The notes under the pieces are model-generated. The model was given only the letters and a program-made list of their open reading frames with translations, did not search any database and was not told the origin of the DNA. Below are positions 8,192-16,694 of a DNA stretch of 64,000 nt, in pieces. This DNA is from JAGOVB01 sp964577365 (GTDB lineage: Bacteria > Patescibacteriota > Minisyncoccia > Phycocordibacterales > PALSA-1337). Position numbers and translations under genes: made by a program. The DNA lies in the NCBI GenBank assembly GCA_964577365.1, contig CAZNYP010000001.1, forward strand, positions 45,833 to 109,832, given 5' to 3'. The first letter of the stretch is position 1. Each line of letters begins with the position of its first letter.

Positions 8192-11100
8192 TTATTCTTC
8201 TGATTCACCCTCTTTGCTGGTAAGTTCGACATCTAGCGCGAGACCTCGAAGTGACTTCAAGAGCACGTTAAATGATGCAGGGATGTTTGGCTGCTTCAAT
8301 CGTTCACCCTTTACGATCGCGTCAAATGCCTGTGATCGGCCGACGATGTCGTCAGACTTGATCGTGAGGATTTCACGGAGTGTATGTGCTGCGCCGTGAC
8401 CCAAAAGTGCCCAGACTTCCATTTCTCCAAATCGCTGACCTCCTCCCTGTGCCTTTCCTCCGAGTGGCTGCTGAGTGATGAGTGAGTATGGACCGATAGA
8501 TCGCATGTGGATCTTGTCCTCCACCATGTGGTGCAGTTTCAAGATGTACATATAACCGACTGATACACGCTGGTTGAATGCTTCTCCAGTTCGTCCATCG
8601 CGGAGTTCCATCTTTCCATCTTCTGCAAATCCTGCTTTCTTGAGCTCTGCACGGATTTCATCTTCGGTCGCTCCAGTAAATGGAGGAACGATAGCCTGAT
8701 AGTTGAGTGTGTTTGCTGCAAGTCCGAGGTGTAGCTCGAGGATCTGACCAAGGTTCATACGTGAAGGCACACCGAGTGGGGTGAGGATCATGTCTACTGG
8801 TCGACCATCTGCCATGTATGGCATGTCTTGTTCTGGGAGAATCTTTGAGATAACTCCCTTGTTTCCGTGACGACCTGCGAGCTTGTCTCCCACAGATACA
8901 TTTCGAAGCTGTGCGATCTCGACATAAATCTTTTTGATGATTCCTGACTCGAGCTTGTCACCCTTTTCTCGTGAGAATACCTTTACTGAGATGACACGTC
9001 CTCGCTTTCCGTTTTCCATTCGCTTTGAGGTGTCTTTTACATCTCGAGCTTTTTCACCGAATATTGATCGGAGGAGGCGCTCTTCTGGAGTCAGCTGTGT
9101 CTCGCCTTTTGGAGAAATTTTACCGACGAGAATATCTCCAGGACGTACTTCTGCTCCTGGTCTTATGATACCGTCTTCTGCGAGGTTCTTTAGTTTTGCC
9201 TCACCGACGTTTGGAATGTCACATGTGGTGACTTCGGGACCGAGCTTTGTATCACGCACGTTTACCACGAACTCTTCGATATGGATAGAGGTAAATTTAC
9301 TGTCTTTTACAAGGCGTTCTGAGATGATGATCGCGTCTTCGTAGTTTGATCCAGACCATGACATAAAGGCGATGAGCATGTTTTGTCCGAGCGCCATTTC
9401 TCCATTGTCTGATGTAGAAGTGTCGACGAGTACATCACCCTTTTTGACCTTTTGACCTACGGTTACGATTGGTCGCTGGTGGAATGCAGTGAATCCGTTT
9501 GTTCGCTGGAAGTGAACGAGGTTGTATGTATATTTATCTTTCTTTCCTTTTAGTTCTACTTTTCGTGCATCAGCAAAAACGATTTCTCCATCCTCAGGTG
9601 CAACGACGATACGTCCTGTATCGAGCACTGCCTTCTTTTCAATACCTGTAGCCACGAGTGGCGCTTCGGGAATGAGACACGGAGTCGCCTGCTTTTGCAT
9701 GTTCGATCCCATGAGTGCTCGGTTCGCATCGTCGTGGTTTAGGAATGGGATAAGTGAGGTAGCGATAGAGAATGCCTGGTTTGTAGAAACGTCGATGTAT
9801 TCTACCTCGTCTTTTGGACAGAGGGCTGGCTTTCCACCAAATCGTACTTCGACTACATCATTCGTAATCTTTCCAGTCTTGTCATATGGAATAGCTGCAT
9901 GCGCTACCTTTGCACCCTCTTCTTCGAGTGCATTGAGGTATACGATTTCACCAGAGATCTTTCCGTTTTTCACCTTTGCATATGGAGTCTCGATCATTCC
10001 AAAGTCATTGATGCGTGCATATATAGAGAGACGAAGGATGAGACCGATGTTTGGACCTTCTGGAGTGTGGATCGGACAGAGGCGGCCGTAGTGACTTGGG
10101 TGTACGTCGCGGACTTCGAAACTCGCTCGTTCACGAGTGAGACCTCCGGGACCGAGGGCTGAAAGTGTTCGAAGGTGCTCGATCTCAGCGAGCGCATTTT
10201 CCTGGAGCATGAACTGTGAGAGCTGGTTCTTAGTGAAAAACTCCTTGATACGAGCCTGAAGTGGTCGTGGGAACACAAAGTTTACCGGGAGCGATACATC
10301 TGGCTCTACGGTAGACATTTTGTCCTGAATATTTCGCTTCATCTGAGTCATACCGACACGGATCTTTTGTGCGAGGAGTTCTCCAACGAATCGTACACGT
10401 CGTGAACCGAGGTGGTCGATGTCGTCCTCGATCGCATCTGGAGTATTGTTGAGGTATACGATGTGTTCGATCGTAGTACCGAGGTCAGAAGCATTGATCG
10501 TACGTCGCTCGAGCTCTTTTTCCTCCATTGATTTACCAAAACGCTTGTTGAAACGGAATCGTCCTACACGCTGGAGGTCGTATCGCTCTGCTTTGAAAAT
10601 ACCGCCGACGAACTCTCGTGCGTTGTCTGCTGTAGCGAGGTCTCCGTCTCGAAGTCTCTTGTGGATCTCGATAAATGCCTCATTTGTATTTTTTGCATGA
10701 TCCTTTGTGAGTGTGAGCTCGATCGCTGTCTTTGTCTCTGGGTTGTTCTTAAAGAGAGCGAGAATATCCTCATTTGTCTCTGCACCGAGGATGCGGAGGA
10801 GTGAAGTCACTGGGAACTTTCGCTTTCGATCGATACGAGCATAGATCGCACCGTCTGTGTCGGTCTCAATCTCGATCCATGCACCACGCGCTGGGATGAT
10901 TTTTGCACCGAAAAAGTTTTTACCCTTTACTTCTTCTGAGGTAAAGAAGATACCAAATGATCGTGCGAGCTGTGGCACGATGACTCGTTCGATACCGTTG
11001 ATGATAAATGTTCCGTGATCGGTCATCAAAGGAAAATCAGCGAGGAACATCTCCTGCTCCTTTTCACTTCCGTGCAGCTTGTTCTTTAGCATTACTTTTG

Positions 11101-11359
11101 CCTTGAGCTGACCCTCGTATGAGAGTTTGTTTGCCTTTGCATAGTGCTCGTCGAACTTTGGGCGTGAGAGTTCAAAATCGGTGAACGAAAGCTCGAACTT
11201 TTTTTCAGCATAGTCACGTATCGGAGAAAACTCTGCGAATACTTCTTTCAAATCGTGCTCGATGAGCTGTTTGAACGAATTTACCTGCGGAGCGACCAAG
11301 TCAGGCATCGTGGTCAATGCTTCCTTGTACCGTCCGAAATATTTTTTATCTGTTTTCAT
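8192..11359 (-). CDS. rpoB: RNA polymerase subunit beta
   Basis: A 1055-aa catalytic subunit of RNA polymerase. Recognisable landmarks are the rifampicin-pocket region (LSQFMLQENALAEIEHLRTLSALGPGG, read in parts), the DVHPSHYGRLCPIHTPEGPNIG segment (parts), and the C-terminal GGKAQGGGQRFGEMEVWAL clamp anchor. The pocket has FMLQ.N where many bacteria have FMDQ.N. A TTG codon three codons upstream (11368) would add MLF, but ATG at 11359 (MKTDKKYFGRY) is preferred. Upstream is an unusually long leader of about 140 nt with its own promoter. Confidence 0.97.
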   Translation of the reverse strand: MKTDKKYFGRYKEALTTMPDLVAPQVNSFKQLIEHDLKEVFAEFSPIRDYAEKKFELSFTDFELSRPKFDEHYAKANKLSYEGQLKAKVMLKNKLHGSEKEQEMFLADFPLMTDHGTFIINGIERVIVPQLARSFGIFFTSEEVKGKNFFGAKIIPARGAWIEIETDTDGAIYARIDRKRKFPVTSLLRILGAETNEDILALFKNNPETKTAIELTLTKDHAKNTNEAFIEIHKRLRDGDLATADNAREFVGGIFKAERYDLQRVGRFRFNKRFGKSMEEKELERRTINASDLGTTIEHIVYLNNTPDAIEDDIDHLGSRRVRFVGELLAQKIRVGMTQMKRNIQDKMSTVEPDVSLPVNFVFPRPLQARIKEFFTKNQLSQFMLQENALAEIEHLRTLSALGPGGLTRERASFEVRDVHPSHYGRLCPIHTPEGPNIGLILRLSIYARINDFGMIETPYAKVKNGKISGEIVYLNALEEEGAKVAHAAIPYDKTGKITNDVVEVRFGGKPALCPKDEVEYIDVSTNQAFSIATSLIPFLNHDDANRALMGSNMQKQATPCLIPEAPLVATGIEKKAVLDTGRIVVAPEDGEIVFADARKVELKGKKDKYTYNLVHFQRTNGFTAFHQRPIVTVGQKVKKGDVLVDTSTSDNGEMALGQNMLIAFMSWSGSNYEDAIIISERLVKDSKFTSIHIEEFVVNVRDTKLGPEVTTCDIPNVGEAKLKNLAEDGIIRPGAEVRPGDILVGKISPKGETQLTPEERLLRSIFGEKARDVKDTSKRMENGKRGRVISVKVFSREKGDKLESGIIKKIYVEIAQLRNVSVGDKLAGRHGNKGVISKILPEQDMPYMADGRPVDMILTPLGVPSRMNLGQILELHLGLAANTLNYQAIVPPFTGATEDEIRAELKKAGFAEDGKMELRDGRTGEAFNQRVSVGYMYILKLHHMVEDKIHMRSIGPYSLITQQPLGGKAQGGGQRFGEMEVWALLGHGAAHTLREILTIKSDDIVGRSQAFDAIVKGERLKQPNIPASFNVLLKSLRGLALDVELTSKEGESEE

Positions 11360-11365
11360 AAAAAG

Positions 11366-11395
11366 CAAAAAATCCCTGGAGTGCTATATCCAAAG
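11366..11395 (-). terminator. Possible attenuator hairpin in the rpoB leader
   Basis: On the minus strand CTTTGGA (plus 89-95 of the 11300 block) pairs with TCCAGGG (plus 11374-11380) through seven pairs including two G-U. An 8-nt loop separates the arms, and ATTTTTTGCTTTTT follows directly, up to the rpoB ATG. The stem is weak. It could be an attenuator or a chance structure. Confidence 0.35.
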
Positions 11396-11497
11396 GAATA
11401 ACTATTAATTTCTAGTCTTTATAATCAAAGAGGACCAATTTTACGCCTTGTAATCCTTCTTCTGTGCGGCCGTGACTCAATCGTTGAAGTTATGGTC

Positions 11498-11525
11498 AGC
11501 CTAGCATATAAAAAGTAGATGTCAA
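11498..11525 (-). promoter_or_regulatory. rpoBC promoter
   Basis: Minus-strand TTGACA (11520-11525), a 16-bp spacer and TAGGCT (11498-11503). The -35 overlaps the stop codon of the capA-like gene. The distance to the rpoB ATG gives a leader of about 130 nt, unlike most genes here. Confidence 0.5.
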
Positions 11526-12397
11526 GGGGTGGATAACGCCGGCTGCGACTTTTCAGCATAAATGTCAATAAATTTATAGCTTATCTCATCACCAATTTCT
11601 ATCTTGACCATCAACCCTGTCTTTACCTCATCATTTGCATACTGATCAAAGATAAAGTTCCCCATTGAGTAGACAATGGGTTTGTCTTTATAGACTTCGG
11701 TCGTCTGGACCACATGCGGATGCGCGCCGATGACTGCATCTGCGCCCGCGTCGATAAATTTGCGTGCCCAGGTTTTTTGAAGTGTACTTGGCTCTTTTTC
11801 ATACTCTACACCCCAATGCGGGAATACAATCGTATAGTCTGCGGTGGAAGAAGCGACTGTTGCTAAGACTTTTTCAAAATTTCTATATGAAAATTCATTG
11901 AAACCAATAAACTCTACTTTTTTATCTTTCTTCTCAATTATAAAAGAGTGATTTTCTACATTTTCCCAATCACCAAAATATCCTATCCCTGCATCCTGTA
12001 GATATTTGATCGTATCAGTATATCCCTTGTACCCAAAGTCTCGAGAATGGTTGTTTGCGAGACTGACTGCAGTGAACCGTTTGAGTTGCTCTACCACCTT
12101 TGGGTCAAAGGTAAATTTGAGATTGTCCCTCTTTGCGATGCTTTTGTTCGTCGTGATCGTCCCTTCTAGATTCCCTACCACAATGTCTGCATCGAGCGTT
12201 ATTTTTTGAAATGGATATTCGTACCCGTGTTCATCCATGAGTGTGCGAACATACCGATCAAACATCATGTCCCCGACGATGAGTATCGTGAGGGGTTCAG
12301 GAGTAGGTATAGGAGTCGGTGCGACGTACGAAGTGGAACCCGGCATAAAAAGCCCGATTGCAAGTAGTGCACCGATGATACTAGCGACCTTCAGCAT
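11522..12397 (-). CDS. CapA/YwtB-family metallophosphatase-like lipo- or secreted protein
   Basis: A 291-aa protein of the PGA_cap family, calcineurin-like metallophosphatase folds linked in some bacteria to poly-gamma-glutamate or capsule synthesis. An N-terminal hydrophobic segment (residues about 3-20) and a Pro-rich linker precede the domain, so it probably acts outside the membrane. Family motifs in order: GDMMFDR (about 43-49), GNLEGTI, ANNHSRDFG, PHWGVEYE and GAHPHVVQ. It overlaps the end of trmD by 17 bp and is presumably cotranscribed with it. No glutamate ligase genes (capB/C) lie nearby, so a capsule role is not supported by context. Confidence 0.85.
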   Translation of the reverse strand: MLKVASIIGALLAIGLFMPGSTSYVAPTPIPTPEPLTILIVGDMMFDRYVRTLMDEHGYEYPFQKITLDADIVVGNLEGTITTNKSIAKRDNLKFTFDPKVVEQLKRFTAVSLANNHSRDFGYKGYTDTIKYLQDAGIGYFGDWENVENHSFIIEKKDKKVEFIGFNEFSYRNFEKVLATVASSTADYTIVFPHWGVEYEKEPSTLQKTWARKFIDAGADAVIGAHPHVVQTTEVYKDKPIVYSMGNFIFDQYANDEVKTGLMVKIEIGDEISYKFIDIYAEKSQPALSTP

Positions 12398-13010
12398 TGA
12401 GTTTTCTCCACTCCTCTATTTTAGCCTGATGGCCAGATAAAAGCACTGGGGGTACTCGATACTTTTTCTTCTTGTATTCGATCGTCTCTGGTCGTGTGTA
12501 GACATCTTTTGCAGCCGCACGAGACTCCTCGAGAGAAGCAATATCCCCGAGCACGCCTTTTACCTGACGAGAAATAGAATCCATCATGATCATAGCTGGG
12601 AGCTCTCCACCAGTGAGGACATATGGCCCGACCGAGTACTCTTCTACTTTATAGACTTTTTTTACTCGAGCATCGATCCCTTCGTAACGTCCACAGACAA
12701 AGACTATATCTTTTTGCTTTGAGAGTTTTTGCGCATCTGCGGTGGTAAACTGTTTTCCTTTTGGAGTGAACCAGATGATCTTTTTCTTTGGTGCTTTTAC
12801 CTTTGCAATGGCTTTGATGACAGGGAGCGCCTCGATCACCATCCCTGGACCTCCACCATACGGTTTGTCATCGACACGACCCTTGTCATGATCGCGCGGA
12901 TTGTAAAATTTTACTTTTACTTTTTTGTCTTCGATCGCGCGCTTTAAAATAGACTCACCAAGGTATGAGTCAAAGGCTCCTGGAAAGAGAGATACGATAT
13001 GGAAATTCAT
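12381..13010 (-). CDS. trmD: tRNA (guanine-37-N1) methyltransferase
   Basis: A 209-aa SPOUT methyltransferase that makes m1G37 next to the anticodon, preventing frameshifts. MNFHIVSLFPGAF at the N-terminus and the trefoil-knot cofactor loop GPYVLTGGELP are diagnostic. VCGRYEGIDAR is also present. A longer frame to 13055 exists, but ATG 13010 is chosen because TATAAA (13017-13022) ends 6 nt before it. In many bacteria trmD sits with rpsP and rimM; here rpsP and khpA lie close upstream, separated by an accessory gene. No rimM is present in this interval. Confidence 0.96.
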   Translation of the reverse strand: MNFHIVSLFPGAFDSYLGESILKRAIEDKKVKVKFYNPRDHDKGRVDDKPYGGGPGMVIEALPVIKAIAKVKAPKKKIIWFTPKGKQFTTADAQKLSKQKDIVFVCGRYEGIDARVKKVYKVEEYSVGPYVLTGGELPAMIMMDSISRQVKGVLGDIASLEESRAAAKDVYTRPETIEYKKKKYRVPPVLLSGHQAKIEEWRKLNAEGR

Positions 13011-13040
13011 ACACAATTTATAACACACTTTGTCAATAAA

Positions 13041-13068
13041 CACAAAGGACGCCACGCAGGCGCCCTTT
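13041..13068 (-). terminator. Terminator of the 132-aa accessory gene
   Basis: Minus strand AAAGGGCGCC, loop TGCGT, GGCGTCCTTT: a 10-bp stem with one G-U pair (plus 13044-13053 with 13059-13068), followed by GTGTTTATT. It lies immediately after the stop at 13071. Confidence 0.75.
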
Positions 13069-13070
13069 CG

Positions 13071-13469
13071 TTAGAATTCAAACTCCAGTTGTCGGATATC
13101 ACCCAGACGAGGAGTAGAGAGATTGACCGCGACCTGCCTTCTCGCAAAGTATCCGCAAAACTCACGAGTGAGATCCGGGACAACGATCCGAAAATCTAGC
13201 CCGTCGGCGACGGCAGTCGACAAGAGGCGCGCTCGTCGTCCTTCTTGTTTGAAAACAGAAGCTCCGACAATGAGATTGGTATCAGTGTCGTCTGCGACAA
13301 ATATCGCGCCTTGGTCTGGCAAGAGAAGACGGCGCAAATCCTTGTCAGAAAACCGGTTTGTTGAGCCCGGTGCATGAAGCGGAGCGAGTCCCCGCATCTT
13401 GTAAGCCAAGAGGGCTGGGTTTGCAGCTGGATGCGATCCAGCGTCGAAAACGTGGATCTTGAGGTGCAT
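13071..13469 (-). CDS. Hypothetical accessory protein, 132 aa
   Basis: I do not recognise this gene. It is a soluble 132-aa protein. The middle (IFVADDTDTNLIVGASVFKQ, about residues 75-95) faintly recalls the central strands of GNAT acetyltransferases, but the acetyl-CoA loop is not evident. It is G+C-richer than trmD and khpA on either side and is a self-contained unit. Its promoter is TTGACT (13502-13507), 17 bp, TATTTT (13479-13484), ending 9 nt before the ATG, and its terminator follows at once. It splits what is often a khpA-rpsP-trmD neighbourhood. Confidence 0.6.
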   Translation of the reverse strand: MHLKIHVFDAGSHPAANPALLAYKMRGLAPLHAPGSTNRFSDKDLRRLLLPDQGAIFVADDTDTNLIVGASVFKQEGRRARLLSTAVADGLDFRIVVPDLTREFCGYFARRQVAVNLSTPRLGDIRQLEFEF

Positions 13470-13478
13470 ACTATTTCA

Positions 13479-13507
13479 AAAATACTCCTCCCCTCTCACA
13501 AAGTCAA
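13479..13507 (-). promoter_or_regulatory. Promoter of the 132-aa accessory gene
   Basis: TTGACT (13502-13507), 17-bp spacer, TATTTT (13479-13484). The 13 bases around the -35 (CACATTGACTTTG) recur exactly at the promoter of the accessory gene ending at 16623. Confidence 0.6.
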
Positions 13508-13515
13508 TGTGGATA

Positions 13516-13830
13516 TCAGATATCGAGATCTGCCATCGCTTCGTCGAGAGATTTTGTCGCTTTGTCGGTCGTCTTTAGACCACCTTCTGGTTCGTTTATC
13601 TTTAGATTCACTCGAGAATTGTTTTTCATTCCTACGACGCGGAGGAGGGTGCGGATGGCTTTTGCGGTATTTCCCTGTCGGCCGATCACCTTGCCCATAT
13701 CGTCTGCTGCTACTTCGAGTGTGAGGAGCACGCCCATCTCATCAACTGTTCGGTTTATTTTTACATTTTCTGCCTTGTCTACCAGTGCTTTTACAACAAA
13801 ATCCAAAAATTGAATGTCTTTATCTGTCAT
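13516..13830 (-). CDS. khpA: KH-domain RNA-binding protein
   Basis: A 104-aa single-KH RNA-binding protein of the KhpA/YlqC family, which partners KhpB in other bacteria to influence division and cell-wall mRNAs. The GXXG loop appears as GKVIGRQGNTAKAIRTLL (about residues 45-62). The usual length is 75-85 aa; this one has a charged C-terminal tail (GLKTTDKATKSLDEAMADLDI, in part). Candidate -10 TAATAT (13837-13842) ends 6 nt before the ATG. It lies just downstream of rpsP, the standard khpA position. Confidence 0.88.
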   Translation of the reverse strand: MTDKDIQFLDFVVKALVDKAENVKINRTVDEMGVLLTLEVAADDMGKVIGRQGNTAKAIRTLLRVVGMKNNSRVNLKINEPEGGLKTTDKATKSLDEAMADLDI

Positions 13831-13873
13831 TGTTCTATATTAGTCGTTAATAACAGTATGAATACTGCTGGAG

Positions 13874-14257
13874 CTATTGTACCGCGTTCTCTGTTGCTGG
13901 AGTAGCTGGGTTATTCACAGGGGCTTCTGCTGCTGGAGCTGGAGTTGCCGCTGCTGCCTCTTCGCCTTCTTTCTTTACTGGAGTTTTCTTTGGGAGATTA
14001 TTTACCTTTTTTCCTTCGATGACCTTGTTGTGTACAAAAAAGTTGTGGAGTGTGTCTGAGAGCTGTGCACCCTGTGCCATAAGAGCCTTTATACGGTCCA
14101 CCTTGAACTGTTTGAGGTCATTCTGGATACGTGTATCGTATGAGCCCAAAACCTCGAGAAACTTTCCACTTTTAGGTCCATTTTTTGAATCAGTTAAAAC
14201 AACACGAAACTTTGGTTCGTGCTTTCGTCCCACTCGCTGTAGTCGTATAGCTAACAT
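13874..14257 (-). CDS. rpsP: Ribosomal protein bS16
   Basis: A 127-aa small-subunit protein. MLAIRLQRVGRKHEPKFRVV is the typical N-terminus. The last 40 residues form a lysine- then Ala/Pro-rich tail absent from E. coli S16. An in-frame extension to 14551 is rejected because it reads antisense to rnr, and the family starts at this Met. TAGGAT (14265-14270) ends 7 nt before the ATG. Divergent from rnr with only 55 bp between starts. Confidence 0.95.
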   Translation of the reverse strand: MLAIRLQRVGRKHEPKFRVVLTDSKNGPKSGKFLEVLGSYDTRIQNDLKQFKVDRIKALMAQGAQLSDTLHNFFVHNKVIEGKKVNNLPKKTPVKKEGEEAAAATPAPAAEAPVNNPATPATENAVQ

Positions 14258-14312
14258 GGGCAATATCCTAACATTTACTAGTAAAAAAGGCAAATTGGTG
14301 TATAGTATTGGT

Positions 14313-16214
14313 ATGCGAAAACTAATAGGGACTATCAAAACAACGGCAAAAGGCCTCGGTTTCGTGGTAGATCCAAAGAATCCTGACCAGGATATACGCC
14401 TCGAAGAAGGCACACTCAATACTGCTCTAAACGGCGACACTGTAGAGATCGAAATAGGCAAAGATAGTAGCAAGGTACTCTCGGTTATTTCTCGTGCAAA
14501 GGCAAAATATGTAGGAACGATCACCCTCGAAGAAAATCTCGCTATCGTCATCCCTGATGATAAAAAATGCTACACAAAGTTCAACATTCCGTTGAAGTAT
14601 GTTGGCGATGCTAAAAAAGGTGACAAGGTCCACATCCAGTTCACCTCATGGACCGATCCAAAAGCACTTCCTGATGCCGAAGTTATCCGTGTCATTGGTA
14701 AAAAAGGTCAAAATGATGCTGAGATGGAGTCTATTGTCCTCGAAAAAGGATTCGACACTCGCTTCCCTCCTGCAGTCGAAGAAGAAGCTAAAAAAATAGA
14801 AAAAAATAAAGAAGACATCTTCCGCACCGAAGTTCCAAAGCGTCGTGATATGCGAGGGACACTCACCATGACCATCGACCCGATCGACGCAAAGGACTTT
14901 GACGATGCTATTTCATATAAAAAATTGCCTGATGGAAAATACGAGATCGGCGTGCACATCGCAGATGTATCTCACTATGTGACCGAGGGCACCGCTCTCG
15001 ACTCTGAGGCTCTTCATCGTGGCTGCTCTATATACCTCGTCGATCGTACGATCCCCATGCTCCCGGAGGTTCTCTCAAACGACGTCTGCAGTCTCAATCC
15101 GCACGAGGACAAACTCACATTTTCATCTATTTTCGTAATGGATGACAAAGGAAAAGTATATGAGCGATGGTTTGGTCGCACCGTGATCAATTCTACTCGT
15201 CGTTTTACCTATGAAGATGCTCAAGCAAGTATCGACAATGGTGGTGAATACGCCGATGAGCTCCGCACACTAAACAGCATCGCAAAGAAAATGCAGGCGG
15301 AAAAGTTTTCTCGTGGAGCGATAGAGTTCGAACAGGATGAGATCCGTTTTATCCTCGATGAAAATGGCAAGCCTACTGGTGTATACAAAAAAGAACGCCT
15401 TGAAACTCACAAACTCGTCGAAGAATACATGCTCCTCGCAAACCGTGAAGTAGCAAAATTCATTGCTGACTCTGTAGAGAAAAATAAAATCTCTCCTGGT
15501 TCTATATACCGCATCCACGATGTACCGGACAAAGAGCGTATCAACGATCTTGCCCAATTTGTAAAAGCACTCGGGTATGATCTAAAGACAAAAGACGGCA
15601 CCGTAACAGCTTCGGCAATGAACGCATTGATGAAACAAGTCACTGGTACTCCTCACGAGGCACTCGTCAAAACTGCGGCGATCCGCTCGATGCAAAAAGC
15701 GATCTACTCTACCAAAAACATTGGTCACTTTGGTCTCGCCTTTACCTTTTACACCCACTTTACCTCTCCGATCCGCCGATATCCCGACCTCCTCGTGCAT
15801 CGAGTACTTCAGGAGCACCTCACTGGACATACCTTTAACTCAAAAGACATCTCTCGATATCAAAACATCGCAGAACAAAGCTCTGAACGCGAAGTCGCTG
15901 CATCAGAAGCAGAACGCGCATCAAAGAAACTGAAACAAGTCGAGTATATGTCAGAGCGGATTGGTCAGACATTTGAAGGTACTATCTCTGGAGTATCAGA
16001 ATGGGGTGTGTATGTGGAGGAAGTAAATACAAAGTGTGAAGGGATGATAAAACTCCGCGATCTCGGTGGTGACTTTTATGAATTTAAAGAAAAATCATAC
16101 TCGGTGGTTGGACAACGTACAAAAAAGAAATTTACACTTGGCGACAAAGTAAAGTTTAAAGTTGCTGGGGCTGATATCGATCGACGAACACTGGATTACG
16201 TGATGGTGGCATAA
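14313..16214 (+). CDS. rnr: Ribonuclease R (RNase II family)
   Basis: A 633-aa 3'-5' exoribonuclease degrading structured RNA. An N-terminal cold-shock-like region precedes the RNB catalytic domain with IDPIDAKDFDDA (acidic magnesium ligands) and HIADVSHYV. Further on is HFGLAFTFYTHFTSPIRRYPD (read in parts), and an S1 domain closes the protein (GTISGVSEWGVYVEE). A long upstream frame from 14019 is rejected as antisense to rpsP. ATG 14313 is preferred over 14256 because TATAGT (14301-14306) ends 6 nt before it. It is one of the few core genes on the plus strand. Confidence 0.95.
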   Translation: MRKLIGTIKTTAKGLGFVVDPKNPDQDIRLEEGTLNTALNGDTVEIEIGKDSSKVLSVISRAKAKYVGTITLEENLAIVIPDDKKCYTKFNIPLKYVGDAKKGDKVHIQFTSWTDPKALPDAEVIRVIGKKGQNDAEMESIVLEKGFDTRFPPAVEEEAKKIEKNKEDIFRTEVPKRRDMRGTLTMTIDPIDAKDFDDAISYKKLPDGKYEIGVHIADVSHYVTEGTALDSEALHRGCSIYLVDRTIPMLPEVLSNDVCSLNPHEDKLTFSSIFVMDDKGKVYERWFGRTVINSTRRFTYEDAQASIDNGGEYADELRTLNSIAKKMQAEKFSRGAIEFEQDEIRFILDENGKPTGVYKKERLETHKLVEEYMLLANREVAKFIADSVEKNKISPGSIYRIHDVPDKERINDLAQFVKALGYDLKTKDGTVTASAMNALMKQVTGTPHEALVKTAAIRSMQKAIYSTKNIGHFGLAFTFYTHFTSPIRRYPDLLVHRVLQEHLTGHTFNSKDISRYQNIAEQSSEREVAASEAERASKKLKQVEYMSERIGQTFEGTISGVSEWGVYVEEVNTKCEGMIKLRDLGGDFYEFKEKSYSVVGQRTKKKFTLGDKVKFKVAGADIDRRTLDYVMVA

Positions 16215-16264
16215 AAAGGAAAACCCACCGCCGAACGATGGGTGTCCATGTTGGGTGGTGGGTT
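16214..16264 (-). terminator. Terminator of the 115-aa accessory gene
   Basis: Arms AACCCACC (16222-16229) and GGTGGGTT (16257-16264) enclose a 27-nt loop containing a small inner hairpin. On the minus strand TTTTCCTTTTT follows. The outer arms and tail closely match the terminator at 39392-39433. It sits between convergent rnr and the accessory gene, so it may serve both. Confidence 0.65.
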
Positions 16265-16275
16265 GGTCTGATCTT

Positions 16276-16623
16276 TCAGACGTGCGGGCCGTCCTTATCC
16301 ACGTACTGGATCCAGATGAGGGCGCTTCCAGCCGGCAGCCTCAGAAGCTGGACCTCGGGGATTTCTTCGACCAGGCGTTTCCACTCGGCGACAGCGTCAT
16401 TCATCCGCTTCTTCCGGTCGCGCTTGCCGATCGTTTGAATCTCGATGGCGAGGAGCGGAGCGTGGCTGTACGGACCGTTGGGATAGACATAGTAGTCGAT
16501 CTCGCGAAGAGTGAAAGACGGATCAGCCGTCTTCGCGACCTGGAGGCCCAGGATTTCATAGATCGCACGCAATCCCTTGGTACGAAAGCGATCGGCGTTG
16601 TATCTGACCGTGATTTTCGGCAT
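16276..16623 (-). CDS. Hypothetical accessory protein, 115 aa
   Basis: Not recognised. The protein starts Met-Pro-Lys-Ile-Thr-Val, and a Pro at position 2 followed by a beta-strand is seen in tautomerase-superfamily enzymes. That similarity is only suggestive, since the rest (AIEIQTIGKRDRKKRMNDAV) is a generic helix. Unlike most genes here it has a leader of about 35 nt and a Shine-Dalgarno-like AGGAA 7 nt before ATG. It has its own promoter (16662-16690) and terminator and is G+C-richer than smc and rnr. Confidence 0.6.
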   Translation of the reverse strand: MPKITVRYNADRFRTKGLRAIYEILGLQVAKTADPSFTLREIDYYVYPNGPYSHAPLLAIEIQTIGKRDRKKRMNDAVAEWKRLVEEIPEVQLLRLPAGSALIWIQYVDKDGPHV

Positions 16624-16661
16624 AGATGTTCCTGTATTGTCAATGTGAACTAACGGCCCAT

Positions 16662-16690
16662 ATTATAGCACTTATATCGACCAAAGTCAA
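16662..16690 (-). promoter_or_regulatory. Strong promoter of the 115-aa accessory gene
   Basis: TTGACT (16685-16690), 17-bp spacer and consensus TATAAT (16662-16667) on the minus strand. Start codon 38 nt further on. Shares CACATTGACTTTG with the promoter at 13479-13507. Confidence 0.7.
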
Positions 16691-16694
16691 TGTG

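Noticed and set aside
14019..14312. N-terminal extension of RNase R
   Set aside because: It is antisense to rpsP and unlike RNase R; the -10 at 14301-14306 and family start point to 14313.
14258..14551. N-terminal extension of bS16
   Set aside because: It is antisense to rnr and bS16 begins at MLAIRLQRVG.
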